DNA of 64,000 nt from Aeromonas piscicola (GTDB lineage: Bacteria; Pseudomonadota; Gammaproteobacteria; Enterobacterales; Aeromonadaceae). Every line of letters starts with the position of its first letter. Within the stretch, counting starts at the first letter, position 1. The translations under genes and the position numbers were made by a program. The stretch is from positions 7,684 through 71,683 of the forward strand of contig NZ_CDBL01000053.1 in the NCBI RefSeq assembly GCF_000820005.1. The letters run 5' to 3'. A model generated the notes under the pieces. It was not told the DNA's origin. It searched no databases and saw only the letters and a list, made by a program, of their open reading frames with translations. Shown here one piece after another: positions 34,696 through 44,567 of this stretch.

Positions 34696-35691
34696 ATGGG
34701 TTTCGAAGATATAGTAAGCGTGTCAACGGTCATAATTGGCTCAATTGGGAGTGCAGGTGCAATAATTTTTGGACTGTCATCTTGGCTGGGAAAAGTGTGG
34801 GCAAATCACTTGATGAATACTGAGAAGTTTAAACATCAGCAAGAGCTTCTAGTCATTACTGAAGAGATTAAAAATAAAAATATTGTTGCATTAGAAAAAC
34901 TAAAAGCTCAAATAGAATCAACCTCTCATATCGAAAAGCTTGATAAAACTCATGAACATGAGCAAAGGAAGAAAATTAAAGAAGTTATCTCAAAAAACAA
35001 GGTAAATATCATTGACGCTGCAGAATCATTAAACCACAGAATGTGGAACTTTGGTGATAATTATTCAGAGGGCTGGCATGTTAAAAATGATAGGAAGATA
35101 GACAGCCAATATTATCTATATTCTTTTGCTTACAGGTTGTTAGCTTTTTTTTCATGGTGCGATAAAGTTGAGAAAGAAATGATTTATTTAGATTCGACAA
35201 TTGCAGAAGAAAAAGATCTTAATTTTGTTAAATTCCTAAAACTGTTTCCACAGTTAATGTGTGATGCATCTTTATTTAAAGACTTAGAATACGATTATAG
35301 CCATGACACTGACCACTTTTATAAGAACAACTTTCAATCATCTATAAATCAAATCAGTAGAAAAGATGGGGTAATAACCTTCGAAGATTTTAAAAGTAAA
35401 ATAGAGAAAAATGAAATTAATGTAGATAAAGTTATCGACTTTTTATCTGGTATAAACCCGAATGAGAACAGATTGCGTTGGTTCCGTTTAGAGTCGATGC
35501 ATTTTGTATTGTTGATGTTTATAAATACCTTTGGCTATGATTTTCAATATACTGACATTGAAAAGATTCGGGGTTTGTTGAAAAAACATAAAGACAATCC
35601 AACATTTCCAAACTTAAATAGAATGATATGTGATTTTAAGTTACAAGATAGCTCTGAGGTTAAATTTATTTCTTCAGAGCTAAACTCCTAA
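34696..35691 (+). CDS. Membrane-anchored coiled-coil protein, unknown function
   Basis: Protein of 331 residues. One N-terminal membrane helix (about 8-30, VSTVIIGSIGSAGAIIFGL) is followed by a charged coiled coil (about 38-95) and a larger alpha-helical domain with no recognised family. AAAGG lies before the ATG at 34696; an ATG at 34669 is possible. Base use is much richer in A and T than in the flanking core genes, a sign of transfer. It is followed directly by an attC-like site. Membrane-anchored proteins of this form occur among phage-defence genes, but no motif proves that here. Confidence 0.6.
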   Translation: MGFEDIVSVSTVIIGSIGSAGAIIFGLSSWLGKVWANHLMNTEKFKHQQELLVITEEIKNKNIVALEKLKAQIESTSHIEKLDKTHEHEQRKKIKEVISKNKVNIIDAAESLNHRMWNFGDNYSEGWHVKNDRKIDSQYYLYSFAYRLLAFFSWCDKVEKEMIYLDSTIAEEKDLNFVKFLKLFPQLMCDASLFKDLEYDYSHDTDHFYKNNFQSSINQISRKDGVITFEDFKSKIEKNEINVDKVIDFLSGINPNENRLRWFRLESMHFVLLMFINTFGYDFQYTDIEKIRGLLKKHKDNPTFPNLNRMICDFKLQDSSEVKFISSELNS

Positions 35692-35786
35692 CAAGCACTT
35701 TAAGTCTGAACTCCAATAGCTGGCTGAATTTCGCTGCGTTAGGTATTTTAGCCGACTATTTTCGTCCGTTTAAGTTGGCGTTAAAT
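35686..35786 (+). repeat. Probable attC site after the coiled-coil gene
   Basis: TCCTAAC overlaps the stop codon of the preceding gene and TTGGCGTTAAAT ends 14 bases before the next start. GTTAAAT (35780-35786) fits GTTRRRY. About 100 bases; partial pairing ACTTTAAG with TTTAAGTT. An inner GTTAGGT (35739) is an alternative right end. Confidence 0.55.
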
Positions 35787-35799
35787 ACCAAGGAGAGTC

Positions 35800-36255
35800 A
35801 TGAATAAGCCAAACCAAAGGATAGGAGCAAAATCCAATGCTCATGTAGGAAGAGATTTTGAGCTGGCTGCGAAAAGCTTCTTTACCAATGAAGGACTTTC
35901 TCTTGATACTAACATAAAGATACCGATTGGTATTAGTGGGCTTAAGAAGGTCCATGCTTTTGATTTAGGCAGCCTAAATTGAAAAATTTTAATTGAATGC
36001 AAATCGCACAAATGGACAGCACCGAATGACAACGTCCCCAGTGCTAAACTGACAGTTTGGAACGAAGCTATGTATTATTTTTTAGCAGCTCCTTCTGACT
36101 ACCGAAAAATAATGTTCGTACTCCGTGACTATAGTGAAAAACGCAAGGAAACGTTGGCGGAATACTATATTCGCACTTATCGCCATTTGATTCCAGAAGG
36201 TGTCGAGCTGTGGGAGTACGATGAATCAAACATGTCAGCCCGTAGATTCAAATAG
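35800..36255 (+). pseudogene. PD-(D/E)XK nuclease-like cassette gene with in-frame TGA
   Basis: One continuous frame of 152 codons broken by a single TGA at 35980-35982. Upstream it reads MNKPNQRIGAKSNAHVGRDF to HAFDLGSLN; downstream KILIECKSHKWTAPNDNV to the end at 36255. Joined, FDLG ... ILIECKSHKW gives the D and ExK pattern of restriction-type nucleases, with the stop lying between the metal-binding Asp and Glu. A Trp codon changed to TGA is the simplest cause. AAGGAGAGTC precedes the ATG, and an attC-like site is just upstream. Without read-through the product would lack its catalytic centre. Confidence 0.65.
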
Positions 36256-36367
36256 CGCAGCGTATTCGGACAATCGCGAATAACTCCACAGAGATATAAG
36301 CAAGGATCGGAAGATCCTCTTGCGGGGTTGCTATCGACCGCTTTGGAATGGCTCAAGACTCGCTGGT

Positions 36368-36427
36368 GCCACTATAAGCTGGATTTATGGGTTTTCCGAT
36401 AATGACCCAACTTTTGCTTATAGTGGC
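36368..36427. repeat. 12-bp inverted repeat at the broken end of the transposase
   Basis: GCCACTATAAGC (36368-36379) and GCTTATAGTGGC (36416-36427) are perfect inverted copies around a 36-base loop. The right arm spans the stop codon of the transposase remnant, so the repeat may mark the junction where the gene was lost. Confidence 0.6.
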
Positions 36428-36561
36428 TGGCGCCGGTGCTCATAGCTATTGCCAGAATGCATATCTTGTCCACACAAGAAGGCCCGCCGCACACAACGGC
36501 TGACCACATGGTAATAGGGTGTATCTTGCAGGCTAATCTGGCGTGAACGAGCGATGGTCAT
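36418..36561 (-). pseudogene. REP-associated tyrosine transposase (RAYT), 5' remnant
   Basis: Forty-seven codons beginning MTIARSRQISLQDTPYYHVV and continuing SRCVRRAFLCGQD...SYEHRRQ. This is the conserved start of the IS200-like RAYT family (Y1 transposases tied to REP palindromes), which is normally well over 200 residues. The rest, including the catalytic HUH motif and tyrosine, is missing. GGAG precedes the ATG on the minus strand. A REP-like GGGACACCCACC motif lies upstream of it, and related copies occur in the second island. Now presumably inert. Confidence 0.7.
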
Positions 36562-36618
36562 GGCACACTCCTCGACTGGCTACCCATCAAGAGAAGCAGC
36601 ATGCTACGCTGCAGTCAA

Positions 36619-36634
36619 ATTGGTGGGTGTCCCA
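36619..36634 (-). repeat. REP-like motif upstream of the RAYT remnant
   Basis: On the minus strand TGGGACACCCACCA. The same motif recurs at 52767-52780 within a full hairpin, and in part at 53536-53550. Confidence 0.6.
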
Positions 36635-36846
36635 GATTTCCCCACCTACTTAATGTGAATGTATAATACTATGACAATAGACATAATGGCGGGCAAGCAA
36701 TAAAAACATGGGGGAGCACCCAATTCCCCCCTATCTGTTATCACCCTCAATAAGGGTGGAACTCCAATATTTCTCATTGAAATAGTTAAGACTTATTACA
36801 TCCAATTTAGAGTACAGATAACACAGTTATACAGAGAATTAAACTT

Positions 36847-37341
36847 ATGAGCACTCAAGTGGAAAAGTTCATTTTCAACAATACAAGAACAAGCCATAAA
36901 CGATGGGAATCCATTGTTATGTATGCACTTCATTATGCTCTTAGCGATGTAAAGCTCATGTCTCAATATCCTGTCGACAAATACTTTATCGACGGATATT
37001 TTCCTGACTTGAAGATCGCAGTAGAAATTGATGAACCATATCACAACCGGCAAAAAGAAGATGATTCAAAAAGAGAATCCTACATAAAAGCAGAGCTTGA
37101 TTGTGAATTTTTTAGAATCAATGTTAGCGAGCCTGTATATGAGCAAATTGACAACTTGGTTGATAAAATAAGAGCTTTATCACCTCCAAAATGGGAAATC
37201 AAGGAACGACCAGCGAGAGCGATTAGCGGCGAGTTTTCACAAGACAAGATAGATGGATTGACTGCAACAAATGCATTTGAATTTTTAGATGGCATACAAG
37301 AAGAGCTAGAACAATTAGGTTTATCTGTAGACACTAAATAA
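36847..37341 (+). CDS. Putative endonuclease-like protein (DUF559 style)
   Basis: Protein of 164 residues. The segment YFIDGYFPDLKIAVEIDEPY followed by HNRQKEDDSKRE and LDCEFFRIN resembles the nuclease core of DUF559/Vsr-like PD-(D/E)XK proteins: an Asp in the strand (DGYFPD), Glu in AVEIDE, then a basic segment. A helical C-terminal part follows. The composition is AT-rich, as for the other island genes. A second small gene starts 16 bases later, so the pair may be a unit. Cleavage activity is not proven, and no methylase is nearby. Confidence 0.5.
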   Translation: MSTQVEKFIFNNTRTSHKRWESIVMYALHYALSDVKLMSQYPVDKYFIDGYFPDLKIAVEIDEPYHNRQKEDDSKRESYIKAELDCEFFRINVSEPVYEQIDNLVDKIRALSPPKWEIKERPARAISGEFSQDKIDGLTATNAFEFLDGIQEELEQLGLSVDTK

Positions 37342-37371
37342 TTAAATCCAAATACCTTGCCAAGTAATGGA

Positions 37372-37617
37372 ATGATAGGTTTTGATGTCATTTTAGACGA
37401 ACTTAGATTAACGGTATTTACTCGAAGCACATGCAAACCAAAAATAATTATTTCGAAATATGATGCTAATACTCTAAGGGAATTAGGCGTAGACTGTTCA
37501 GAACCATCCAAAACCAAGCCACCATATTGGAAAATCATGGATATGGACAAACAACTTACCAGAGAAGAGACGGTTACCTATTTGTTGAATCTCTCAAGGA
37601 AACTTAAGCATAAGTAA
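37372..37617 (+). CDS. Small island protein, unknown
   Basis: About 81 residues from the ATG at 37372 (MIGFDVILDELRLTVF); a TTG at 37357 is an alternative. The C-terminus is a basic helix (EETVTYLLNLSRKLKHK). No family is recognised and no strong ribosome site is seen. It follows the nuclease-like gene closely and precedes the terminator shared with cysC, so it may be the second gene of a small operon. Confidence 0.4.
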   Translation: MIGFDVILDELRLTVFTRSTCKPKIIISKYDANTLRELGVDCSEPSKTKPPYWKIMDMDKQLTREETVTYLLNLSRKLKHK

Positions 37618-37676
37618 AAATATTTACTACATCTTAAACACGCATGTTCGATAAATGACAGCAAAAATACATTGCT

Positions 37677-37711
37677 GATAAATAAGGGGGAAATTGCCCC
37701 CCTTATTTATC
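37677..37711. terminator. Bidirectional terminator between island 1 and cysC
   Basis: GATAAATAAGGGGG, a short loop around AAATTG, CCCCCTTATTTATC. The long stem with flanking A/T tracts can end both the island transcript and the cysGDNC operon. It marks the right limit of island 1. Confidence 0.85.
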
Positions 37712-37743
37712 AAAGTTCGATACTGATAATCAACCTCAATCGA

Positions 37744-38328
37744 TCAGCCCCTCCGCCTTAGAGCAGTAAGCAACTCATCCACCAACACTTCCACCGGTTT
37801 GCCGGCGTTAAGCAGATGAATTTCCGGCTGCTCCGGCGCCTCATAAGCCGAATCGATACCGGTAAAGTTGCGAATTTCCCCGGCCCGCGCCTTCTTGTAG
37901 AGCCCCTTGGGGTCGCGCTCTTCACAGACGGCGAGGGGCGCATCGACAAACACCTCGACAAACTCGTCCGGCCCCAAGAGATTGCGCACCAGCTCCCGTT
38001 CGGCACGGAACGGAGAGATAAAGGCGGTGAGCACGATAAGGCCCGCATCCACCATCAGTTTGGCCACTTCGCCGACCCGGCGGATATTCTCCTGACGGGC
38101 CGCATCATCGAAACCGAGATCGCCGCACAGGCCGTGGCGCACATTGTCCCCATCCAGCAGATAGGTGTGCTTGCCCTCGGCCGCCAGCGCCTGTTCCAAC
38201 GCCCCCGCCAGGGTGGATTTTCCCGCCCCCGACAGCCCGGTGAACCAGATCACCAGCGGCTTCTGCCCCTTTAATTCGGCCCGGCTTGCCTTGTTCACGG
38301 CATGGTCATGCCACACAACGTTATTCAT
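37744..38328 (-). CDS. cysC: Adenylylsulfate kinase
   Basis: Kinase of 194 residues that converts APS to PAPS. P-loop [26 protein letters not shown] and the [11 protein letters not shown] segment are typical, and [13 protein letters not shown] lies in the lid region. Last gene of a cysG-cysD-cysN-cysC series reading on the minus strand; a 116-base spacer with hairpins separates it from cysN. The operon supplies activated sulfate and siroheme for sulfite reductase. Cytosolic. Confidence 0.95.
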   Translation of the reverse strand: MNNVVWHDHAVNKASRAELKGQKPLVIWFTGLSGAGKSTLAGALEQALAAEGKHTYLLDGDNVRHGLCGDLGFDDAARQENIRRVGEVAKLMVDAGLIVLTAFISPFRAERELVRNLLGPDEFVEVFVDAPLAVCEERDPKGLYKKARAGEIRNFTGIDSAYEAPEQPEIHLLNAGKPVEVLVDELLTALRRRG

Positions 38329-38368
38329 CCAGACTCCTTCTTTTCGTCGGCGCGATCAGGCCCCTCAT

Positions 38369-38436
38369 CCCCTCTCCCGGAAGGAGAGGGAATATTTGCC
38401 CCCTTCTCCCTCTCTTTTTAATCGGCGGGAGAGGGT
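38369..38436. repeat. Two CCCTCTCC/GGAGAGGG hairpins between cysN and cysC
   Basis: CCCTCTCC (38370-38377) pairs with GGAGAGGG (38383-38390); a second pair is CCCTCTC (38408-38414) with GAGAGGG (38429-38435). Spacer repeats of this kind could stabilise the upstream mRNA or reduce read-through into cysC. Confidence 0.6.
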
Positions 38437-38444
38437 ACCTGGCT

Positions 38445-39887
38445 CTACTGCTTGCCGCTGTCGTTGCCGATGGCCAGCGCCTGCCAGTGCGGGAAGTGCT
38501 TGCGTACCAGGGCGTTGAGCTCGATTTCAAACTCGCTGTACTGCTCCGCTTTGCCACCAAGAGTCACCACTTTCGCGGCCAAGCCTTCCACTATCATACC
38601 CGCCCCGACGGTGACGTTGGTCAGCCGGTCGATCAGGATGAAGCTGCCGGTGTCGCGGATATCGGTGTATGGATCGAACGCCACAGGGTCAGTCAGGCTC
38701 ACTTCGCACAAGCCAATCTCGTTGAGATTCAGTTCGCTGGCATCCAGCTCGTCCAGCTTGTTGATTTCGATGCGATGACGGATGACTTCCACCTGACCAC
38801 GGGTCTTCTTGGTGGCCAGCTTGACGTCATAGACCCGGCCCGGTTGCAAGGACTCCTCCCCCATCCAGACGATATGGGCCAGCACGTTCTGGGTCACCTG
38901 GGGCTTTCTGGCGGCATCCACCAGCAGATCGCCGCGGCTGATGTCGATTTCATCGGCAAAGGTGACAGTAATGGCCTGACCCGGCAGGGCGTATTCCAGA
39001 TCCCCGTCGAAGGTGACGATGCGGGTCACAGTGCTCTCTTTGCCAGACGGCAGCACCGCCAGCTTGTCGCCCACCCGCAGGATGCCGGCCGCGAGCGTGC
39101 CCGCGAAGCCGCGAAAATCCAGGTTGGGGCGGTTCACGTACTGCACCGGCAGGCGTACCGGATGACGCTCCAGCTCGCGCTCCACCTCGGCATTTTCCAG
39201 CAGGGAGAGCAGGGTCTCCCCCTGATACCAGGCCAGCTTGTCGCTCGGGTTGACCACGTTGTCACCGTCCAGCGCCGAGACAGGCACTATCTGTATGGTG
39301 TCGACGCTGAGCTTCTTGGCGAATTCGCGGTAATCGGCACTGATGCGCTCGAACACCTCCTGACTGAACTCCACCAGATCCATCTTGTTGACCGCCACCA
39401 CGAACTGCTTGATGCCGAGCAGGCTGGCGATAAAGCTGTGACGACGGGTCTGATCCAGTACCCCCTTGCGGGCGTCGATCAGGATGATGGCCAGATCGCA
39501 GGTGGAGGCGCCGGTGGCCATGTTGCGGGTGTACTGCTCGTGGCCCGGGGTATCCGAGATGATAAATTTGCGCTTGGCGGTGGAGAAATAGCGGTAGGCC
39601 ACGTCTATGGTGATGCCCTGCTCGCGCTCGGCCTGCAGGCCGTCCACCAGCAGCGCCAGGTCCAGCTTCTCGCCCGTGGTGCCGAGCTTCTGGCTGTCGG
39701 ACTCCAGGGCCTTGAGCTGATCTTCATAGATCTGCTGGGAGTCATGCAGCAGACGACCGATCAGGGTGCTCTTGCCGTCGTCCACGCTGCCGCAGGTGAG
39801 AAAACGCAGCAGGCTCTTGTGCTGCTGGGCGTGCAGGTAGGCTTCAATGCCCTGTTCGCTGATGGCGGTCTGAATATGGTTGTTCAT
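38445..39887 (-). CDS. cysN: Sulfate adenylyltransferase subunit 1 (GTPase)
   Basis: GTPase of 480 residues related to EF-Tu that stimulates CysD in making APS. G1 [19 protein letters not shown]2/G3 with [11 protein letters not shown] and DTPGHEQY, and G4 NKMDLV are present, followed by beta-barrel domains. Twelve bases from cysD, so co-transcribed. E. coli CysN has 475 residues. In other bacteria CysC is fused to the end of this protein; here they are separate. Confidence 0.96.
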   Translation of the reverse strand: MNNHIQTAISEQGIEAYLHAQQHKSLLRFLTCGSVDDGKSTLIGRLLHDSQQIYEDQLKALESDSQKLGTTGEKLDLALLVDGLQAEREQGITIDVAYRYFSTAKRKFIISDTPGHEQYTRNMATGASTCDLAIILIDARKGVLDQTRRHSFIASLLGIKQFVVAVNKMDLVEFSQEVFERISADYREFAKKLSVDTIQIVPVSALDGDNVVNPSDKLAWYQGETLLSLLENAEVERELERHPVRLPVQYVNRPNLDFRGFAGTLAAGILRVGDKLAVLPSGKESTVTRIVTFDGDLEYALPGQAITVTFADEIDISRGDLLVDAARKPQVTQNVLAHIVWMGEESLQPGRVYDVKLATKKTRGQVEVIRHRIEINKLDELDASELNLNEIGLCEVSLTDPVAFDPYTDIRDTGSFILIDRLTNVTVGAGMIVEGLAAKVVTLGGKAEQYSEFEIELNALVRKHFPHWQALAIGNDSGKQ

Positions 39888-39898
39888 GATGCGATTCC

Positions 39899-40807
39899 TT
39901 AGAAATATCCCTGACGCTTCTTCTGCTCCATGGAGCCTGCCTGATCGTGGTCAATCAGCCGCCCTTGCCGCTCGCTCGAGGTGGTAAGCAGCATCTCTTC
40001 GATGATCTCCGGCAGCGTGGTGGCATCGGACTCGATGGCCCCGGTCAGCGGGTAGCAGCCGAGGGTGCGGAAGCGCACCAGCTCCTGCTTCACTTCATCT
40101 TCAGGGCCTATGGGCATGCGCTCGTCATCCACCATGATCTTGATGCCATTGCGCTCAACGACCGGGCGCACGGCCGCGAAGTAGAGCGGCACTATGTCGA
40201 TGTTCTCGAGATAGATGTATTGCCAGATATCCAGCTCGGTCCAGTTGGAGAGCGGGAACACCCGGATGCTCTCCCCCTTGTTGACCTGGCTGTTGTAGAC
40301 GCGCCACAGCTCGGGTCTCTGGTTCTTTGGATCCCAGCGGTGAGACTTGTCACGGAAGGAGTAGACCCGCTCCTTGGCACGGGACTTCTCCTCGTCACGA
40401 CGGGCACCACCAAAGGCGGCATCGAAGCCGTGCTGGTTGAGCGCCTGCTTGAGCCCTTCTGTCTTCATGATGTCGGTGTGCTTGCCGCTGCCGTGCACGA
40501 AAGGGTTTATCCCCATGGCGAGGCCGTCCGGGTTCTTGTGGACGATGAGATCCAGCCCGTACTTTTTGGCGGTCTCGTCGCGAAACTTGATCATCTCCTT
40601 GAACTTCCAGTCGGTGTCGACGTGCAGCAAGGGGAAAGGGATCTTGCCCGGATAGAAGGCCTTGCGGGCCAGGTGCAGCATGACGGAGGAGTCCTTGCCG
40701 ATGGAGTACATCATCACCGGGTTTTCAAATTCGGCAGCCACCTCGCGGATGATATGGATGCTCTCGGCCTCCAGCTGCTGCAGATGTGTCAGTCTTTCAC
40801 GGTCCAT
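39899..40807 (-). CDS. cysD: Sulfate adenylyltransferase subunit 2
   Basis: PP-loop ATP pyrophosphatase of 302 residues that adenylates sulfate. The PP-loop is [13 protein letters not shown], and [19 protein letters not shown] and [15 protein letters not shown] match CysD. It forms a heterodimer with CysN. A 104-base spacer separates it from cysG upstream, and cysN follows directly. The operon is likely activated by CysB with O- or N-acetylserine, as in enterics; no site is claimed. Confidence 0.96.
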   Translation of the reverse strand: MDRERLTHLQQLEAESIHIIREVAAEFENPVMMYSIGKDSSVMLHLARKAFYPGKIPFPLLHVDTDWKFKEMIKFRDETAKKYGLDLIVHKNPDGLAMGINPFVHGSGKHTDIMKTEGLKQALNQHGFDAAFGGARRDEEKSRAKERVYSFRDKSHRWDPKNQRPELWRVYNSQVNKGESIRVFPLSNWTELDIWQYIYLENIDIVPLYFAAVRPVVERNGIKIMVDDERMPIGPEDEVKQELVRFRTLGCYPLTGAIESDATTLPEIIEEMLLTTSSERQGRLIDHDQAGSMEQKKRQGYF

Positions 40808-40911
40808 GTCGGGTCCTCTGGTCTGGCTAACGCGCCGGGTCAGGGCGCGGTTCGGGTTCAGGTCGGTGCCGCTGTCGCAGCACCGTCAAATCGATTCTTT
40901 GCTCTGCAGAC

Positions 40912-42348
40912 TCACGCCAGGTGCACCAGCTTGAGATCACTGCCATTCAGGTCGCCGCTGTTACCCGCCTCATCGCCACGCTTTTCCCCAAACCAGGCCA
41001 GCTGTTTATGTAGAGCAACCACTTCACCGATGACGATGAGCGACGGGCTCACTGCCTGCTGGGCCAGCACAGCCAACTCAGCCAGGGTGCCGGTCAGCAC
41101 GCGCTGACGGGCCGTTGTGCCCCGCTCTATGATGGCGATGGGGGTTTGGCTGCTGCGACCATGGCTCACCAGCTGCTGCTGGATATGTTCGGAGCGCATC
41201 AGCCCCATGTAGATAACCAGGGTCTGCTGGGTCATGGCGAGCTGCTGCCAGTCGGGCTCCTTGCCCTCTTTCTGGCAGTGGCCCGTGATGAAGACGGCAC
41301 TCTGGGCGTGGTCGCGGTGGGTAAGCGGGATACCGGCATAAGCGGTGGCGCCAGCGGCGGCCGTGATGCCGGGCACCACCGAGAAGGGGATCCCCTCTGC
41401 CGCCAGCACCTCCAGCTCCTCGCCGCCACGGCCAAACATGAAGGGATCACCGCCCTTGAGGCGCACCACTCGATTACCTGCGCGGGCATGTTCCACCAGC
41501 AGGCGATTGGTCTCCTCCTGGGGCACGCTGTGGGCACCGGCCTTCTTGCCGACCGAGACCAGAGTCGCATCGCGGCGCACCAGATCCAGGATCTCCGGGG
41601 ATACCAGCTGGTCATAGAGCACCACTTCCGCCTGCTGAATTTGTTGCAGCGCCTTGAGGGTCAAGAGACCAGGATCACCGGGGCCCGCTCCCACCAGCAC
41701 CACCTCACCCACCTCGCTCTGGGCTTTGTCGAGCCCGTCATTTAGCCAGGTTTCGGCACTCTGCCAATCCTGCTTTTCGATGAGGCCGGCCAGAGTGTTG
41801 GAGGCAAACGCCCGCTCCCAGAAGCGGCGACGATCGGAGATGGAAGAGAGCACCTGCTTGGCCTTGTCACGCACCCGACCGGAGAGCTCGGTGAGCCCCC
41901 CCAGGTGGCGGGGCAGCAGGCTCTCCAGCCGCTCGCGCAACAGGCGCACCAGCACAGGGGCCTTGCCACCGCTGGAGACGGCGACCATCAGGGGAGAGCG
42001 GTCGATGATGGAGGGAAAGATGAAGCTGGAGCGCTTGGGGTCATCCACCACATTGACGAACAGACCGAGCTGGTTGGCGCTCTGATAGACGAGGGCGTTG
42101 ACCTCGAGATCGTCGGTGGCGGCCACCACCAGGATCTGGCCGGTCAGATGAGCCGGGGTGAAACGCTCGACCAGATGGGTGAAACGGCCGGCAAATTCGG
42201 CGAATTCGGGTTCAATCTCGGGAGAGACCAGGGTCAGCCGGGCACCTGCTGCCAGCAGCAGGCGCGCCTTGCGCAGGGCTACCTCACCCCCGCCTACCAG
42301 CAACACGGGGCGGCCTTCCAACCTGGCAAACATAGGTAAATAATCCAT
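40912..42348 (-). CDS. cysG: Siroheme synthase (trifunctional)
   Basis: Protein of 478 residues. The N-terminal part (about 1-210) is the NAD-dependent dehydrogenase/ferrochelatase with [20 protein letters not shown]; the C-terminal part (about 215-460) is uroporphyrinogen III methyltransferase with [18 protein letters not shown] and [15 protein letters not shown]. It turns uroporphyrinogen III into siroheme for sulfite and nitrite reductases. Here it leads the cysDNC genes, unlike E. coli, where cysG lies in the nir region. Divergent from qmcA over a 197-base AT-rich spacer. Confidence 0.95.
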   Translation of the reverse strand: MDYLPMFARLEGRPVLLVGGGEVALRKARLLLAAGARLTLVSPEIEPEFAEFAGRFTHLVERFTPAHLTGQILVVAATDDLEVNALVYQSANQLGLFVNVVDDPKRSSFIFPSIIDRSPLMVAVSSGGKAPVLVRLLRERLESLLPRHLGGLTELSGRVRDKAKQVLSSISDRRRFWERAFASNTLAGLIEKQDWQSAETWLNDGLDKAQSEVGEVVLVGAGPGDPGLLTLKALQQIQQAEVVLYDQLVSPEILDLVRRDATLVSVGKKAGAHSVPQEETNRLLVEHARAGNRVVRLKGGDPFMFGRGGEELEVLAAEGIPFSVVPGITAAAGATAYAGIPLTHRDHAQSAVFITGHCQKEGKEPDWQQLAMTQQTLVIYMGLMRSEHIQQQLVSHGRSSQTPIAIIERGTTARQRVLTGTLAELAVLAQQAVSPSLIVIGEVVALHKQLAWFGEKRGDEAGNSGDLNGSDLKLVHLA

Positions 42349-42545
42349 TTCGGCCCATCCCTTGGAACACGACTAATATGGGGCGACTATAGGCAGGGCT
42401 GCTTATCCCTCAAAATAATAAAAAATGCTTTTTAATGCGTTTTAGTAATTAGCAAAGCCGTATGATGACAAAGGCGAGCGAACATCCTTGTGGTGCTCGG
42501 CGCCAGGCCATAGGCTAGTGAAAGTGTTTCATAAGGAGCTTAATA

Positions 42546-43469
42546 ATGAATGAGTCATTGATTGTGCTGGGGATCTTCGTGTTCCTGGTGATCATCACCC
42601 TGAGTGCCGGGATCAAGATAGTACCGCAGGGCTACAACTGGACAGTGGAGCGCTTCGGCCGCTACACCCGCACCCTCTCCCCCGGCCTCAACCTGCTGAT
42701 CCCCTATGTGGATAGGGTCGGCCACAAGATCATCATGATGGAGCAGGTGCTGGACATCCCGGCGCAGGAGGTGATCTCCCGCGACAACGCCAACGTCACC
42801 ATAGACGCGATCAGCTTCGTGCAGGTAGTGGATGCCCGCAAAGCGGCCTATGAGGTCAACGATCTCACCAGCGCCATCCGCAATCTCACCATGACCAACA
42901 TGCGGACCGTGCTCGGCGCCATGGAGCTGGATGAGATGCTCTCCCAGCGCGACACCATCAACGAGAAGCTGCTGCGCACCATGGATGCGGCCACCGCCCC
43001 CTGGGGCATCAAGGTGACCCGCATCGAGATCAAGGATGTACGTCCGCCGCTGGCGCTGGTAGAAGCCATGAACGCCCAGATGAAGGCCGAGCGCCAGAAA
43101 CGGGCCGAGGTGCTGGAAGCCGAAGGGGTGCGCCAGTCCAAGATACTGAAAGCCGAAGGCGAGAAGCAGTCCCAGATCCTCAAGGCCGAGGGTGAGCGTC
43201 AGGCTGCCTTCCTCGCCGCCGAAGCGCGGGAGCGGGCCGCCGAGGCGGAAGCCAAGGCGACCCATATGGTCTCAAAAGCTATAGCGGAAGGGGATATGCA
43301 GGCCATCAACTACTTCGTTGCCCAGAAATACACGGAAGCACTGGCCCGCATAGGCGAAGGCCCCAACAGCAAGATCATCATGATGCCGCTGGAAGCGGGC
43401 AGCCTGATTGGCTCGGTAGCCGGTATGGCCGAGCTGTTCAACAAGGACGGCAAGAGTAGCAAGTCATGA
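42546..43469 (+). CDS. qmcA: SPFH/stomatin-like membrane protein QmcA
   Basis: Protein of 307 residues: one N-terminal membrane helix (about 4-24), an SPFH domain starting [20 protein letters not shown] with [20 protein letters not shown], and a long Glu/Lys-rich coiled coil ([17 protein letters not shown]). E. coli QmcA is very similar, sits in the inner membrane in large assemblies and interacts with the FtsH-HflKC protease system. AAGGAGC precedes the ATG. It overlaps the NfeD-like gene by four bases (ATGA), the same pair as qmcA-ybbJ. Confidence 0.93.
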   Translation: MNESLIVLGIFVFLVIITLSAGIKIVPQGYNWTVERFGRYTRTLSPGLNLLIPYVDRVGHKIIMMEQVLDIPAQEVISRDNANVTIDAISFVQVVDARKAAYEVNDLTSAIRNLTMTNMRTVLGAMELDEMLSQRDTINEKLLRTMDAATAPWGIKVTRIEIKDVRPPLALVEAMNAQMKAERQKRAEVLEAEGVRQSKILKAEGEKQSQILKAEGERQAAFLAAEARERAAEAEAKATHMVSKAIAEGDMQAINYFVAQKYTEALARIGEGPNSKIIMMPLEAGSLIGSVAGMAELFNKDGKSSKS

Positions 43470-43921
43470 CAGCCCTGTTCGAGGGGCTGACCCACTGGCA
43501 CTGGCTGGGACTCGGCTTCGTGCTGCTGGCCATCGAAGTGATGAGCTCGGTGGGTTTCCTGCTCTGGACCGGCATAGCCGCGCTGGAAGTCGGCCTGATC
43601 CTGCTGCTCTGGCCCTTCGGCTGGCAGGCGCAGCTGCTGCTGTTTGCGGTGCAATCCCTGCTCACCACCTGGGCCTGGTGGCGCTGGCAGCACCGGCAGG
43701 ACAGCTCGGGTCAGGATGCGGCGGCCCCCATCAATGAGCGGATGCAGAGCTATCTGGGCCGTGAGTTGACCCTGCTGGATGATGTGGTGCAGGGAACAAG
43801 CCGGGTGCATCTGGATGACACCGTCTGGACGGTGCGCAGCCCAGTGCCGCTCACCGCAGGCAGCAGGGTCAAGGTGGTGGGTGCTGACTCCCACATCTTG
43901 CTGGTGGAGCCCCTGCCCTGA
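43466..43921 (+). CDS. ybbJ: NfeD-family membrane protein YbbJ
   Basis: Protein of 151 residues with two or three hydrophobic segments (about 12-75) and a C-terminal OB-fold ([39 protein letters not shown]). NfeD proteins act with SPFH partners, here QmcA, with which it overlaps by ATGA. The role is thought to be membrane quality control or microdomain organisation. A terminator follows directly. Confidence 0.9.
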   Translation: MTALFEGLTHWHWLGLGFVLLAIEVMSSVGFLLWTGIAALEVGLILLLWPFGWQAQLLLFAVQSLLTTWAWWRWQHRQDSSGQDAAAPINERMQSYLGRELTLLDDVVQGTSRVHLDDTVWTVRSPVPLTAGSRVKVVGADSHILLVEPLP

Positions 43922-43953
43922 CTCGGGCCAGCGATCACCACCTTGATGACACG

Positions 43954-43979
43954 AAAAAGGGCTCCGCGGAGCCCTTTTT
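43954..43979 (+). terminator. Bidirectional terminator after ybbJ
   Basis: AAAAAGGGCTCC, GCGG-type centre, GGAGCCCTTTTT, between two convergent genes. Confidence 0.92.
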
Positions 43980-44003
43980 ACATGGGGTGGCACAGGCCAA
44001 AGC

Positions 44004-44414
44004 CTAGAAGGCGTCAGCGTCGAGGGCTGCGCGCAACAGATCCTTCCAGCTGATGATGCCGACCAGGGCGCCATTTTCCAGCACCGGCAGGCAGGAGACA
44101 TTCTTCTCCAGCATGATTTTCACGCCATCGCGCACAGGCAGATGGGGGGCTATGGTAACGGGATGACGACTCATGATCTGGTGGGCGCGCCGATTGAGGG
44201 TCTCGGTATCTCGGCTCATCTCGGCCTCGGAATCGAGGTAAGGGCTGATGGCGCGGAACAGATCCCGGTCCGAGATGACCCCCACCAGCTCCTCTTCCTC
44301 CAGCACCAGCAGGTGGCGAAAGTGAGCCTGCTCGAAGATATCCTTGATGACAGTGAGTCTGTCATCCATGGAAACGGTGGCGACCCGGGTCGTCATTATG
44401 TCCCTGATAAGCAT
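44004..44414 (-). CDS. CBS-domain pair protein
   Basis: Protein of 136 residues made of two CBS domains: MTTRVATVSMDDRLTVIKDI with VGVISDRDLFRA, and MSRHPVTIAPHLPVRDGVKI with VGIISWKDLLRA. Such stand-alone pairs bind adenine nucleotides and sense energy state or regulate partners; the partner is unknown. GGAGG five bases before the ATG at 44414 decides the start; the very long open frame continuing to 46232 is antisense to yheS and not a gene. Cytosolic. Confidence 0.88.
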   Translation of the reverse strand: MLIRDIMTTRVATVSMDDRLTVIKDIFEQAHFRHLLVLEEEELVGVISDRDLFRAISPYLDSEAEMSRDTETLNRRAHQIMSRHPVTIAPHLPVRDGVKIMLEKNVSCLPVLENGALVGIISWKDLLRAALDADAF

Positions 44415-44567
44415 GCTAACCTCCCCAACCCTGACTGATTTCTCTGTTATGGCATGTTTTTGCCCCCCCAGCCAGTGGGAGCCCCCCACCTCAAGTGCAA
44501 ATCTGCGCCATTTCACGTAAGATCCGCGCCAGTTTTTCTCCTCCATTTGAGCAAGCAGACCCCATCC

